In this document: positions 1 to 11,328 of the stretch, one piece after another | Numbering within the stretch: position 1 is the stretch's first letter | How the letters are laid out: every line of letters begins with the position of its first letter | Assembly (NCBI RefSeq): GCF_000494755.1 | Contig: NC_022657.1 | Coordinates: 1,650,001 to 1,714,000 of the forward strand | Source: Amorphoplanes friuliensis DSM 7358 | Lineage (GTDB): Bacteria; Actinomycetota; Actinomycetes; Mycobacteriales; Micromonosporaceae | Direction: 5' to 3' | DNA length: 64,000 bases | Program-made: the position numbers and the translations under genes | Notes under the pieces: model-generated | What the model saw: the letters and a program-made list of their open reading frames with translations, nothing else | What the model was told of the DNA's origin: nothing | Database searches by the model: none

Positions 1-2226
<2,226 letters not shown>

Positions 2227-2317
2227 CCTAAACTTTGTGCTACGCGTCCACTGTGTGATTCACAGCAAACAACCACCCCAGATGTTTTGGGTTGGATGGT
2301 TGTGTCGCTGATAGCTG
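2227..2317 (+). other. 23S-5S intergenic spacer with processing stem
   Basis: This is a 91-nt spacer between the 23S and 5S genes with no tRNA in it. ACAACCA near 2268-2274 can pair with TGGTTGT near 2296-2302, giving a stem typical of the rRNA processing spacer. The role in processing is inferred. Confidence 0.6.
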
Positions 2318-2435
2318 TTTCGGTGGTTATAGCGGAGGGGAAACGCCCGGTCTCATTCCGAACCCGGAAGCTAAGCCCTCCAGCGCCGATGGTACTGCAC
2401 TCGGGAGGGTGTGGGAGAGTAGGACGCCGCCGGAC
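2318..2435 (+). rRNA. rrf: 5S ribosomal RNA
   Basis: This is a complete 5S gene of about 118 nt. It carries the conserved loop segment CCGAACCCGGAAGCTAAG and the GATGGTACTGC segment. Its ends, TTTCGGTGGT at 2318-2327 and GCCGCCGGAC at 2426-2435, pair to form helix I. It is followed directly by a strong hairpin terminator, so it closes an rrn operon. Confidence 0.96.
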
Positions 2436-2445
2436 TCAACGTAAG

Positions 2446-2484
2446 GAAAGGCCCACTCCGCGAGGGGTGGGCCTTTTCTTTTTG
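2446..2484 (+). terminator. rrn operon terminator
   Basis: AAAGGCCCACTCC and GGGGTGGGCCTTTT form a GC-rich stem with a 4-nt loop. It is followed by CTTTTT, a classical intrinsic terminator just after the 5S gene. Confidence 0.9.
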
Positions 2485-2498
2485 GGGTGCACACGACA

Positions 2499-2538
2499 AA
2501 AAGAAAGCCCACCCGGGTTCGGGTGGGCTTTTTCTGTT
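2499..2538 (-). terminator. terminator of the membrane protein gene, bidirectional
   Basis: AAAGCCCACCCG (2504-2515) pairs with CGGGTGGGCTTT (2520-2531), with A-rich and T-rich flanks on both sides. It lies immediately beyond the stop of the minus-strand gene 2541-3209 and back to back with the rrn terminator, so it insulates the two converging units. Confidence 0.85.
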
Positions 2539-2540
2539 GG

Positions 2541-3209
2541 TCAGTTACGGGTCTGCGCCGCGGAGCGAATGGTCTTGAAAAGAGTCGCAGCATCGGACTC
2601 GGACCGGCCCGGGAACATTCCCAGCGCCAGGCTGCCGTGATCGGCCCAGCCGCAGACGGGCATGTCAGCACCGTCCGACTTTGTGGTTCCGCACTTCATC
2701 GTTCCGCCCAGAGGGCCGGCCGGCACGTCGTGCAGCCCGGTCACGGAGCCCTGGTCGTCGGAGACCAGACCGAAAGCAGTCTCGAGGTCGGCCTCCGGGG
2801 TCCAGATCAGTGTCGTACCGCCGAAGAACAGCACGTCTTTGTCGGAACCGTCGGTCAGCACTGCGCCGACTGCTTTGTCCAGCGCGACGTCAGCTGACAG
2901 AGCGGTCTGCAGATATTCGCCGGTGGTGCGGCCCTCTTCACTGGTGTCGATCGAGAGGCCGGCGACCGTGGCTGGAATGGTGAGCGTGGCGTCCTTCTGC
3001 GAGGCGATGCGCCAACCGGCGTACCCGATGACGGAAGCACCCGCCAGGCCGACCGCGAGCAGGGAGCCCAGGATGATGATCTTTGTTCGCGACTGCGGTC
3101 GCGGCTCGGGGGTCTCCTCCTCGGCCGGCTCGGTCAGGGCGAACGGTTCGGGGGCGATCTCTACCGGCGCTGCCTCGGTCTGCGGCAGGTTGCCAGGGCG
3201 TTCGGACAT
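2541..3209 (-). CDS. single-pass membrane protein with extracellular Cys-pair WADHGSL domain
   Basis: This is a 222-residue protein of unknown function. Residues 1-40 are acidic and proline-rich and likely cytoplasmic. A single transmembrane segment lies at about 43-66 (IIILGSLLAVGLAGASVIGY). The remainder is an outside domain ending in C173, 12 residues, then C186-GWADHGSL. The last 50 residues align without gaps to the end of the 493-residue protein at 19749-21230, with the same Cys spacing and the same WADHGSL motif, so the two are paralogues. The paired Cys may form a disulfide. The start ATG sits 6 nt after a TAGGCT -10-like hexamer, suggesting a leaderless transcript. I cannot assign a biochemical role. 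Confidence 0.85.
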   Translation of the reverse strand: MSERPGNLPQTEAAPVEIAPEPFALTEPAEEETPEPRPQSRTKIIILGSLLAVGLAGASVIGYAGWRIASQKDATLTIPATVAGLSIDTSEEGRTTGEYLQTALSADVALDKAVGAVLTDGSDKDVLFFGGTTLIWTPEADLETAFGLVSDDQGSVTGLHDVPAGPLGGTMKCGTTKSDGADMPVCGWADHGSLALGMFPGRSESDAATLFKTIRSAAQTRN

Positions 3210-3215
3210 CGTGCG

Positions 3216-3221
3216 AGCCTA
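3216..3221 (-). promoter_or_regulatory. -10 element of a leaderless promoter
   Basis: On the minus strand TAGGCT is followed by 6 nt and then the ATG at 3209. This spacing would put transcription start at the start codon. A DnaA-box sequence (3229-3237) lies just upstream, between the -10 and the expected -35. Confidence 0.45.
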
Positions 3222-3228
3222 ACAACAG

Positions 3229-3237
3229 TTATCCACA
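3229..3237 (+). promoter_or_regulatory. DnaA box, perfect TTATCCACA
   Basis: An exact consensus 9-mer lies in the 80-bp divergent region between the membrane protein gene and valS. It overlaps the promoter zone of the membrane protein gene. A role in DnaA-controlled transcription is inferred only. Confidence 0.4.
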
Positions 3238-3277
3238 GCCCGGCCGGTGCGATAGCAACCCACCCGAGCGGGCTCCG

Positions 3278-3283
3278 TAGACT
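3278..3283 (+). promoter_or_regulatory. -10 element of valS (leaderless type)
   Basis: TAGACT ends 6 nt before the GTG start of valS at 3290, and no Shine-Dalgarno sequence is visible. Both suggest that the mRNA begins at the start codon. Confidence 0.45.
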
Positions 3284-3289
3284 TGTCGG

Positions 3290-5929
3290 GTGAGCGAAGC
3301 AACCGACACCCGTACCCCCGACACCCGGCCCACCGGTGGCCTCTCCGCCCAATACCAGCCGGGCGAGGTAGAGCAGCGGCGGTACGAGAAGTGGGTATCG
3401 GAGGGCTACTTCGAGGCCGACGCCTCCAGTGACAAGCCGCCGTTCACCATCGTCATCCCGCCGCCGAACGTCACCGGCTCCCTGCACATGGGCCACGCCT
3501 TCGAGCACACCCTGATGGACTCCCTGAGCCGCCGCCGGCGCATGCAGGGATACGAGGCGTTGTGGCTGCCGGGCATGGACCACGCGGGCATCGCCACGCA
3601 GAACGTCGTCGAACGTCAGCTCGCCGCCCAGGGACTGTCCCGCCACGACCTCGGCCGGGAGAAGTTCATCGAGCGCGTCTGGCAGTGGAAGGCCGAGTCC
3701 GGCGGCGCCATCCTCGGGCAGATGAAGCGGCTCGGTGACTCCGTCGCCTGGAGCCGTGAGCGGTTCACCATGGACGAGGGCCTGTCCCGCGCCGTGCAGA
3801 CGATCTTCAAGCGGCTGTACGAGGACGACCTGATCTACCGGGCCAACCGCATCATCAACTGGTGCCCGCGCTGCCTGACCGCCCTGAGCGACATCGAGGT
3901 GGAGCACTCCGACGACGACGGCGAGCTCGTGTCGATCCGCTACGGCGAGGGTGACAACGCGATCGTGGTCGCCACCACCCGCGCCGAGACGATGCTCGGT
4001 GACACCGCGGTGGCCGTGCACCCCGACGACGAGCGCTACAAGCACCTGATCGGCACCGAGGTCGAGCTGCCGCTGACCGGCCGCCGCATTCCGATCGTGG
4101 CTGACGAGCACGTCGACCCCAGCTTCGGTACGGGCGCAGTCAAGGTCACGCCGGCGCACGACCCGAACGACTTCGAGATCGGCCAGCGGCACAACCTGCC
4201 CAGCATCACCATGATGGACGAGCGTGCCGTGGTCACCGTGCCCGGGCCGTTCGAGGGGCTCGACCGCTACGAGGCGCGTCCCGCCGTGGTCGCCGCGCTG
4301 CGTGAGGACGGCCGCATCGTCGCCGAGAAGCGCCCGTACGTGCACTCGGTCGGGCACTGTGCGCGCTGCAAGACGACGGTCGAGCCGCGGCTGTCGCTGC
4401 AGTGGTTCGTCAACACGAAGCCGCTGGCGCAGGCCGCCGGTGACGCGGTGCGCGACGGCCGGGTGGCGATCGAGCCGGCCGAGCTGGCCAAGCGCTACTT
4501 CGCCTGGGTCGACAACATGCACGACTGGTGCATCTCCCGCCAGCTGTGGTGGGGCCATCGGATCCCGATCTGGTACGGGCCCGACGGCGAAGTTGTCTGC
4601 GTCGGCCCCGACGAGGAACCGCCGACCGGTGAAGGCTGGCACCAGGACGAGGATGTTCTCGACACCTGGTTCTCCTCCGGACTGTGGCCGTTCTCCACGC
4701 TGGGCTGGCCGGAGAAGACGGTCGACCTGGCCAAGTTCTACCCGACCAGCGTGCTGGTCACCGGGTACGACATCCTCTTCTTCTGGGTCGCCCGGATGAT
4801 GATGTTCGGGCTGTACGCGATGGACGGCAAGCAGCCGTTCGACGTTGTCGCCCTGCACGGCATGGTGCGTGACCAGCACGGCAAGAAGATGTCGAAGTCG
4901 TTCGGCAACGTCGTCGACCCGCTGGACTGGATCGAACGGTTCGGCGCCGACGCCACCCGCTTCACCCTGGCCCGCGGGGCCAACCCGGGCTCCGACGTGC
5001 CGGTCAGTGAGGAGTGGTGCCAGGGCTCGCGCAACTTCTGCAACAAGCTCTGGAATGCCACCCGGTTCGCCATGATGAACGGCGCAACTGTCACCGGTGA
5101 CCTGCCGCCGGCCTCCGAGCTCTCGACCATCGACAAGTGGATCCTGTCGCGGCTCCAGCACGTCACCGCCGAGGTCGACGAGCACTTCGAGAACTACGAG
5201 TTCGCCAAGGTGTGCGACGCGCTCTACCACTTCGCCTGGGACGACGTCTGCGACTGGTACGTCGAGCTCAGCAAGCCGGTGTTCGCGGCCGGTGACGCCG
5301 AGACCGCGAAGACCCAGCGGGTCCTCGGGCACGTGCTCGACCAGCTCCTGCGGCTGCTGCACCCGGTGATCCCGTTTGTCACCGAGGAGCTGTGGATCGC
5401 CCTCACCGGCGGCGAGACCGTCATGCGGGCGACCTGGCCCGTCGCGGATCAGGCGTGGATCGACGACGCGGCCGAGGAAGAGCTCGCCGCCCTGCAGAAG
5501 GTCGTCACCGAGGTCCGGCGGTTCCGCTCCGACCAGGGGCTCAAGCCGAGCCAGCGGGTCAGCGCGGCCCTCACCGGCCTGGGCAACGTCGGCATCGACA
5601 CCCACGAGCCGCTGATCCGGTCGCTCGCCCGGCTCAACGCCCCCGGTGAGGACTTCACCGCCACCGCCACCCTCGCGGTGACCGGCGCCATCACGGTCGA
5701 CCTCGACACCCGCGGCACCATCGACGTCGCCGCCGAACGGGCCCGGCTCGAGAAGGACCGCGCCGCGGCCGAGAAGGAAGCGGCGCAATGCCGTGCCAAG
5801 CTCGGCAACGAAGCATTTGTCGGTAAAGCCCCCGAACAGGTGGTCACGAAGATCAAGGATCGGCTGACCACCGCCGAGACGGACCTGGCGAGAATTGCTG
5901 CGGCCCTGAAAGCGTTGCCAACGTCATGA
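3290..5929 (+). CDS. valS: valyl-tRNA synthetase
   Basis: This is an 879-residue class I aminoacyl-tRNA synthetase that charges tRNA-Val. The [14 protein letters not shown] block holds the HIGH motif (HMGH, about 66-69). The inserted CP1 editing domain spans about residues 190-340, and the KMSKS loop (KKMSKSFGN) is near 531-536. An anticodon-binding domain follows, and then a C-terminal coiled-coil arm (about 805-875, rich in E, K and A) typical of bacterial ValRS. The length is normal. The GTG start has no ribosome binding site but does have a properly placed -10. It heads the valS-folC-DUF4233 operon, overlapping folC by 4 bp (ATGA). Confidence 0.97.
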   Translation: MSEATDTRTPDTRPTGGLSAQYQPGEVEQRRYEKWVSEGYFEADASSDKPPFTIVIPPPNVTGSLHMGHAFEHTLMDSLSRRRRMQGYEALWLPGMDHAGIATQNVVERQLAAQGLSRHDLGREKFIERVWQWKAESGGAILGQMKRLGDSVAWSRERFTMDEGLSRAVQTIFKRLYEDDLIYRANRIINWCPRCLTALSDIEVEHSDDDGELVSIRYGEGDNAIVVATTRAETMLGDTAVAVHPDDERYKHLIGTEVELPLTGRRIPIVADEHVDPSFGTGAVKVTPAHDPNDFEIGQRHNLPSITMMDERAVVTVPGPFEGLDRYEARPAVVAALREDGRIVAEKRPYVHSVGHCARCKTTVEPRLSLQWFVNTKPLAQAAGDAVRDGRVAIEPAELAKRYFAWVDNMHDWCISRQLWWGHRIPIWYGPDGEVVCVGPDEEPPTGEGWHQDEDVLDTWFSSGLWPFSTLGWPEKTVDLAKFYPTSVLVTGYDILFFWVARMMMFGLYAMDGKQPFDVVALHGMVRDQHGKKMSKSFGNVVDPLDWIERFGADATRFTLARGANPGSDVPVSEEWCQGSRNFCNKLWNATRFAMMNGATVTGDLPPASELSTIDKWILSRLQHVTAEVDEHFENYEFAKVCDALYHFAWDDVCDWYVELSKPVFAAGDAETAKTQRVLGHVLDQLLRLLHPVIPFVTEELWIALTGGETVMRATWPVADQAWIDDAAEEELAALQKVVTEVRRFRSDQGLKPSQRVSAALTGLGNVGIDTHEPLIRSLARLNAPGEDFTATATLAVTGAITVDLDTRGTIDVAAERARLEKDRAAAEKEAAQCRAKLGNEAFVGKAPEQVVTKIKDRLTTAETDLARIAAALKALPTS

Positions 5930-7251
5930 GCACTTACCAAGAGGTGATTGCCGCGCTCGACGGGCGCGGCTTCACCCGCATGGCCTTCGACATGCAGAAG
6001 ATCCGTGACCTCATGGACGTGCTCGGCAGTCCGCAGCGGGCGTACCCGTCGATCCACCTGACCGGGACCAACGGCAAGACGTCGACGGCCCGGATGATCG
6101 ACAGTCTGCTGCGCGCGCACGGCCTGCACACCGGCCGCTACACCAGCCCGCACCTCGAGACGGTGCGGGAACGCATCAGCCTCGACGGCGAGCCGATTTC
6201 CGAGGAACGGCTGGCCGCGGTCTACGACGAGATCGCACCCCTGGCCGACCTGATCGACAAGCGCTCGGCCGAGCCGCTGACCTACTTCGACATGACCACG
6301 GCAATGGCCTACGCGACGTTCGCCGACGCGCCGGTCGACATCGCCGTGGTCGAGGTCGGGCTCGGCGGCGAGGAGGACGCCACCAACGTCCTCGAGGCCG
6401 GCGTCTGCGTGATCACCCCGATCGGGCTCGACCACACCGAGTGGCTCGGCGACACGATCGAGGACATCGCCTGGGCCAAGGCCGGCATCATCCACCACGG
6501 CGCCACCGTGATCAGCGCGCTCCAGACCGAAGAGGCCATGCGGCCGCTGCTGGAGCGTTCCGCCTCGATGGGCGCGACCGTGGCTCGTGAGGGCAGCGAG
6601 TTCGGCGTGATCCGGCGCGACCAGGCTGTCGGCGGTCAGTACCTGACCCTGCAGGGCCTCGGCGGCGTGTACGACGAGGTGTTCCTGCCGCTCTTCGGCG
6701 CCCACCAGGCGCAGAACGCCGCCATGGCCCTGGCCGCGGTCGAGGCGTTCCTCGGTGCCGGACCGGAGAAGCAGCTCGACCCGGAGATCGTCCGGGAAGG
6801 CCTCAGCGGCGTCGACTCCCCGGGCCGGCTCGAACGCGTCCGCAGCGCGCCGACGATTTTGCTCGACGGCGCGCACAACCCGCACGGCATGGCAGCGACC
6901 GTGACCGCGCTCGAGGAAGAGTTCGCGTTCCGCCACCTGGTCGTGATCTTGGCGGTCATGGCGGACAAGGACGCGTCCGGGCTGCTCGAGCTGCTCGAGC
7001 CGGTCACGGCCCAGCTCGTGGTGACACAGAACAGCTCACCGCGTTCCATGCCGGTCGACGAACTGGCGCAGGAAGCCATCGAGATCTTCGGTGAGGACCG
7101 CGTGACCGTGACCCAGACGATGCCGGACGCCATCGAGGAAGCGGTCGTCCTCGCGGAGGAAAACACCGACGGCGAGCACAGCGGCGTCGCGGTGCTGGTC
7201 ACCGGCTCGATCGTCACCGTCGCCGACGCAAGGAAGCTGCTGAAGAAGTGA
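5926..7251 (+). CDS. folC: bifunctional folylpolyglutamate/dihydrofolate synthase
   Basis: This is a 441-residue Mur-ligase-fold enzyme that adds glutamate to folates. The ATP-binding P-loop TGTNGKTST is at about 46-54. [11 protein letters not shown] follows, with the conserved region [15 protein letters not shown] near 140 and [13 protein letters not shown] near 165. The C-terminal Mur domain contains [10 protein letters not shown]. The start overlaps the valS stop (ATGA), and the end overlaps the next gene by 4 bp, so translation is probably coupled. In mycobacteria folC also follows valS. Confidence 0.96.
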   Translation: MSTYQEVIAALDGRGFTRMAFDMQKIRDLMDVLGSPQRAYPSIHLTGTNGKTSTARMIDSLLRAHGLHTGRYTSPHLETVRERISLDGEPISEERLAAVYDEIAPLADLIDKRSAEPLTYFDMTTAMAYATFADAPVDIAVVEVGLGGEEDATNVLEAGVCVITPIGLDHTEWLGDTIEDIAWAKAGIIHHGATVISALQTEEAMRPLLERSASMGATVAREGSEFGVIRRDQAVGGQYLTLQGLGGVYDEVFLPLFGAHQAQNAAMALAAVEAFLGAGPEKQLDPEIVREGLSGVDSPGRLERVRSAPTILLDGAHNPHGMAATVTALEEEFAFRHLVVILAVMADKDASGLLELLEPVTAQLVVTQNSSPRSMPVDELAQEAIEIFGEDRVTVTQTMPDAIEEAVVLAEENTDGEHSGVAVLVTGSIVTVADARKLLKK

Positions 7252-7610
7252 CCACTCCACCACCGGAGCCGAAGCCGTCGGGGCTGCGGAACCCCGCCGC
7301 CGCGGTGCGAGGTCTGGGTGCGGGCACGCTCGCCCTCGAAGCGATCGTGCTCCTCCTCGCGATCCAGCCGATCCGGATCTTCGCCGGGAACCTCAGCGGC
7401 TGGGGCGTCGGCGCGGTGGTGGCCCTGGCCGTGCTGGCGGCCGCCCTCGCCGGCAGCATGCGCCGCCCGTGGGCCTGGCACGCGGGCTCGGTGCTCCAGG
7501 TCCTCCTGCTCGCCTCGGGCCTGCTGCACTGGTCCCTGGCGGCGCTCGGCCTCATCTTCGGTACGGCTTGGCTCTACGCAACCTCGGTACGCCGCAAAAT
7601 CCTGGGCTGA
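7248..7610 (+). CDS. DUF4233 family small membrane protein
   Basis: This 120-residue protein has a short proline-rich N-terminus and four hydrophobic segments (about 25-45, 50-68, 75-95 and 97-112), ending in a basic tail. This fits the actinobacterial DUF4233 family, which is found directly after folC in many genomes. The function is unknown. The GTG start overlaps the folC stop (GTGA). A perfect 19-bp hairpin follows 10 nt after the stop, making it the last gene of the valS operon. Confidence 0.85.
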   Translation: MTTPPPEPKPSGLRNPAAAVRGLGAGTLALEAIVLLLAIQPIRIFAGNLSGWGVGAVVALAVLAAALAGSMRRPWAWHAGSVLQVLLLASGLLHWSLAALGLIFGTAWLYATSVRRKILG

Positions 7611-7620
7611 ACCGCTCGAA

Positions 7621-7662
7621 CGTCGAAGGCCCCGCACCGGTCACGGTGCGGGGCCTTCGACG
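7621..7662 (+). terminator. strong intrinsic terminator shared by converging genes
   Basis: A perfect 19-bp inverted repeat (7621-7639 with 7644-7662) has a 4-nt loop GTCA. It lies between the end of the valS operon and the end of the minus-strand VOC gene, so it probably stops transcription from both sides. It lacks a U-tract, as is common in actinobacteria. Confidence 0.85.
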
Positions 7663-7667
7663 ACAGG

Positions 7668-10600
7668 TCAGCGGATGGCCCGCCACTGCGTGATGGCGAT
7701 GTTGTGATCGTCCGGGTCGTGGAACGACGCCGCCCAGAGCTCCAGCTTGTCGCCACGGTTCACCGGCCGCGGACCATGGACGAACTTCACGCCCTTGCGC
7801 TTGAGCTCCTCGTAGACCGCTTCCACGTCACCGACCTCGAGATTCAGATAGATCTGCCGCCCGGCCCCCGAGGACAGATCCCGCACGGTACGCAGAACCA
7901 GCCGCATGTCCCCCGAAGCGAGCACGGCGCTGCCCGACCCCATGTCGATCTCGTAGAAGCCGAGCATCTCCCGGTAGAACGCCACCGAACGCTCCAAGTT
8001 GGTGACCAGGGCGGTGACCCCGACACCGTGGATCGCCCCGGCCGGGCCCGGTCGTGCACTCGGATAAGCGGTGATCAGATCGTCGGCCCGCTCGTCCGGC
8101 TCAAAACCACCCTCGAGATCGGACCACGGGCTCCGGCCGCTGCGGGTGGACCTGACCTGGTCCGCTGCCTCAGGGCTGCGGGCTGTGCCATAGGTCGTTC
8201 CCGGACCCTTCGCGCTCCCACGGGCCGGGCCGGCCGGTGGGTTGGAGGAACCGGCGGGATTCGCGGCAGCGGACGATTCTGACGAGCTGGGACGGTCCGC
8301 GGGACCGGAAGAAGTGGACGAGCCAGAGCGCCCGGCGCCGGCCTCGGGAACGGCACCGGACCCGGCGGCGGTCACCCGTTCTTCGCTGGTTCCGCGAGCG
8401 GCCGAACTGAACGCGGCCGAGCTGGACGCGGTCGGATCGGAGGCGGTCGGACCGGAGGCCGACCCGGTGCCGGTTGCGGCAGGTGACTGACGGCCAGGTC
8501 CCGAGCTGGGCCTGGGGCTGTCCTCGGACGCCGCTGAGCTGTTCGGGCCGGGGTTCGGTCGGGTCTCGCCGGATGTCGTGGCGCGAGAGGCCGCGACCGT
8601 GTTGCGACCGGGCCCGGCCTGCGGTGGCACGTCGCCGTCGGGTTTCGGTCGATTGCCAGGCTCGGTGGGCGCCGGGAAGGCGGCGACTGAAGCCGCCTGG
8701 GTCCCGGCTTCGGGGTGTGCCGCGGTGGTGGAGCCGGCCGCTGATCGGGAGTCGGTTTTGGTGGGTGCGGGGACGGCTCCGGCTGGAGTTGCTCGGGTGC
8801 CGGTTTCCGCCGGTGCCGGGGCGGCGGAGCCTGAGGCTGATCGAGCGGCGGTGTCGGCGGGTGCCGGTACGGCGGCGGGTGGAGTTGGGCGGGTGGCCGG
8901 GCCGGAGGGGACCGGGGTGGGGACCGGGCCGGAGGTGGGCTCGGGAGCCGTGGGTGGGGCCGACGTCGGTGTGGGTGTCGGGGCTGAGGCGGTCGGGGTC
9001 GGGGCCGGCCTGGCGTACGGGCTCGGGGTGGCGGCTGCGCGGTGCTCGGACTGCGGCGGGACCGGGTTGGGGGCTGCCGGTCGCCGGGTCTGGTCCGGGG
9101 AGGGGCGCGGGGATCGCTGGGCGGGTTCGGGGGACCTGCCGGGCTCTTCGCGCTTGCGGCCTCGGAAAGCGTTGCCAATTGCGGTTACACCTGCGGCTAC
9201 CACTGCGCCTGCGGCTGCTGCCAGGCCGGCTGACGCGGCGGGGTGCTTCGGCCGGTCGTCGCCGGGGGGCTGCTCCGTGGTTGCCGGTCGGGGTGGGGCC
9301 TCGTCTGCCGCGGGGCGGGGGCGTGGGTGTGATCGCCTCTCGGGAGCGGGCGGGGCGGGCTGGTGAACTTCGGGCGGGGTGTCGTCGTCCGACGGGCGGG
9401 TGCCGGCAGCAGCGGCGGTCCGGGCCGGGGTGGGCTCGGGTCGGACAGCTTCGCCAGGGGCGGATTGCTGTTCGCGGACCTGCCACGGGGGCGGTTCCAG
9501 GTCGCCCAGCAGGTCGTCGTCGGCGGATCGGGATCTGGGAGCCTGCGTTTCGGCGTCGAGGAGGCGGCCCGCGCGGTCACCGGAGCTTTCGGGTGCGGAC
9601 CCGGTGGAAGAGGCGCGGGGAGGGTCGGCGTCGACCGGCGGTGCCATCACGTCATCGGCCATGGCGGCTCGGGCCTGCGGCTGGAACTCCGGGGGTGGTT
9701 CCGGGTCGCCGTCCAGGGCCAGGTCGATCTGCGGATCGTCGGCCGCTGACCGGGTGCCGTCCTTCGACGTCGGCTCGGCGTGGGTCGCTGACGTGGACCG
9801 GGTGTCGGATGCCGTGGTCGACGCGGCATAGGTCTCGGCCGTGGGTCGAGAGTCGGTCTCCCCAATGCGTCCGGCGTATGCCGTCGAGGTGGCCCCAGCA
9901 TCGAACGTCGAGGTCGGTCCAGCGTCGGACGTCGAGGTGGGCGCTGCGTAGGTCGCCGAGGTCGGTCCAGCACCGGACCCTGACGTGCGTTCAGCGCTGG
10001 ATGCCGAGGTGGGCGCAGCGTCGGACGCCGAGGTCGGCCCAGCGTCGGACGCCGAGGTGGACGCTGCGTAGGCCGTCGAGGTGGCCCCAGCCTCAGACGT
10101 CGAGGTTGGCGCAGCATCGAACGTCGAGGTGGGCGCTGTGTAGGACGTCGAGGTGGGTCCAGCGTCGGACGTCGAGGTCGGTCCGACGTCGGATGCCGGC
10201 GAACGGGGGGCGGGGTTGTTCGGGGTGAAGCGGAAGCCGGGGGCTTGCTGTGGGGGTGGGGCCTGCTCTGCCAGTGGGGGGTCGAGCGTGTCGCTGCCTG
10301 CGTCAGCCGCTTGCGGAGTGGGTGGTGCTGCTTCTGTCGGCGTCTCGGGCGTACCGGAGGGGTGGGGTCTGGGTCGGGGTCTGGGGGTTGTTGCTGTTGC
10401 GGTGCGGGCGCGCTGGGGGAGGGGGGTGCTGTATTCGTAGTCGGGTTCGACGAGCTGGCCTTCGAGGATGGGGCCGCCGGGGGAGTCGCGGACGATGACC
10501 TCTTCGGGCTCCGTCTGGCGCGGGGGTGGCGGAGGCGGGGGGATGGTGTCGTCGAGGTCGCCCAGGCGGGGGGCCGGCGGGGGCGGGGGTGGTGGTTCGT

Positions 10601-11162
10601 CGGGGCCGCGGCCCCACTGGCGGTCGCGGGTGGCCCACGGGGGTGGTTCGGGTTCGCCGCCCAGGAGGTCGTCGTCGGGGAGGTCTTCCTCGTAGAACGT
10701 CGGCGGGACGTTCTGGGTGGTCGCGCCGTAGGTTTCGGCCTCGTCCCAGATGATGCGGACGCGGCGCATGTCGTCGACGTCGACCGTGACCGGGAGGGTG
10801 TCACCCACGCGGGGCCACTTCGCGACGGGGACGCGGGGGTCGCGGACGGTCACCTCGGAGGTCGGGAGGCCCGGGGCGACGATCACGATCTGGAGCTCGG
10901 CGCGGCCGTAGATGGCGGTTGCCGGGGGGTCCGAGATGGCTCTGACCTCGGCCGAGCCGGAGACCCAGGCGCGGGCGCCGCGGCGGACGACGTTGACCAT
11001 GCCGATGCCGATGGCCAGGGCGAGCATGGCCACGCCCAGGGCGACGATCGCCCAGCTGGACATGCCGAGGCCGAACAGCATCACGAACACCGCGATGGTG
11101 CCCACGACCGCCGCCACGAGTTTTCGGGCAGGCGCGATCGGCCGGCCGTTCTGGTTCGCCAC
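7668..11162 (-). CDS. giant disordered membrane protein with C-terminal VOC (glyoxalase-fold) domain
   Basis: This 1164-residue protein has three parts. Residues 1-60 hold two transmembrane segments (about 13-35 and 36-57). Residues 65-150 look like a small folded beta domain. About 870 residues of proline/serine/threonine-rich, low-complexity sequence follow, including poly-proline runs near 195-225 and 18 octapeptide repeats of the type PTSTSDAG at about 323-466. The last 127 residues (about 1037-1164) form one VOC module (GVGVTALVTNLERSVAFYRE to FHDPDDHNIAITQW). Most VOC proteins are 120-150 residues, so this fusion is unusual. VOC enzymes bind a metal and act on small molecules, but no substrate can be named here. 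The gene sits between DUF4233 and ndk, which are adjacent in mycobacteria, so it looks lineage-specific. Confidence 0.85.
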   Translation of the reverse strand: MANQNGRPIAPARKLVAAVVGTIAVFVMLFGLGMSSWAIVALGVAMLALAIGIGMVNVVRRGARAWVSGSAEVRAISDPPATAIYGRAELQIVIVAPGLPTSEVTVRDPRVPVAKWPRVGDTLPVTVDVDDMRRVRIIWDEAETYGATTQNVPPTFYEEDLPDDDLLGGEPEPPPWATRDRQWGRGPDEPPPPPPPAPRLGDLDDTIPPPPPPPRQTEPEEVIVRDSPGGPILEGQLVEPDYEYSTPLPQRARTATATTPRPRPRPHPSGTPETPTEAAPPTPQAADAGSDTLDPPLAEQAPPPQQAPGFRFTPNNPAPRSPASDVGPTSTSDAGPTSTSYTAPTSTFDAAPTSTSEAGATSTAYAASTSASDAGPTSASDAAPTSASSAERTSGSGAGPTSATYAAPTSTSDAGPTSTFDAGATSTAYAGRIGETDSRPTAETYAASTTASDTRSTSATHAEPTSKDGTRSAADDPQIDLALDGDPEPPPEFQPQARAAMADDVMAPPVDADPPRASSTGSAPESSGDRAGRLLDAETQAPRSRSADDDLLGDLEPPPWQVREQQSAPGEAVRPEPTPARTAAAAGTRPSDDDTPPEVHQPAPPAPERRSHPRPRPAADEAPPRPATTEQPPGDDRPKHPAASAGLAAAAGAVVAAGVTAIGNAFRGRKREEPGRSPEPAQRSPRPSPDQTRRPAAPNPVPPQSEHRAAATPSPYARPAPTPTASAPTPTPTSAPPTAPEPTSGPVPTPVPSGPATRPTPPAAVPAPADTAARSASGSAAPAPAETGTRATPAGAVPAPTKTDSRSAAGSTTAAHPEAGTQAASVAAFPAPTEPGNRPKPDGDVPPQAGPGRNTVAASRATTSGETRPNPGPNSSAASEDSPRPSSGPGRQSPAATGTGSASGPTASDPTASSSAAFSSAARGTSEERVTAAGSGAVPEAGAGRSGSSTSSGPADRPSSSESSAAANPAGSSNPPAGPARGSAKGPGTTYGTARSPEAADQVRSTRSGRSPWSDLEGGFEPDERADDLITAYPSARPGPAGAIHGVGVTALVTNLERSVAFYREMLGFYEIDMGSGSAVLASGDMRLVLRTVRDLSSGAGRQIYLNLEVGDVEAVYEELKRKGVKFVHGPRPVNRGDKLELWAASFHDPDDHNIAITQWRAIR
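9765..10195 (-). repeat. in-frame 24-bp repeat array (18 octapeptides)
   Basis: About 18 degenerate 24-bp units encode octads such as PTSTSDAG, PTSTFDAA, ATSTAYAA and PTSASDAA inside the linker of the VOC fusion protein. Ser/Thr occupy fixed places and positions 6-8 vary. The regular unit suggests expansion by slippage or recombination. Confidence 0.85.
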
Positions 11163-11193
11163 TGTGGACCTCCCGGGTTACCCGTCAGGTTAC

Positions 11194-11224
11194 GTAGCGC
11201 CACGGCCCGTGGAAAGTGCGCTAC
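11194..11224 (+). other. nested inverted repeat upstream of ndk
   Basis: GTAGCGC (11194-11200) pairs with GCGCTAC (11218-11224) around an inner CACGG/CCGTG palindrome. It lies in the 166-bp divergent region between the VOC gene and ndk and could be an operator or an RNA hairpin. No function can be assigned. Confidence 0.35.
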
Positions 11225-11328
11225 CGGGCGGTTGCCGCTCGCGCCGCAGGCGGTACCGATAGTCTGACGTCCCGGTGTGACAACACCGGCGTGTCGACTT
11301 GCTCATGCCCGACCAGGAGGAGTTTCCG

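Noticed and set aside
3161..5788. 875-residue ORF on the minus strand
   Set aside because: It is the antisense of valS. In high-GC genomes the reverse frame stays open because codon third positions are G or C. Its product has the low-complexity look of such shadows.
8474..10228. 584-residue plus-strand ORF and other ORFs inside the VOC gene
   Set aside because: They read the proline/serine-rich linker in other frames. The minus-strand frame is the only one joining the membrane start with the VOC domain.
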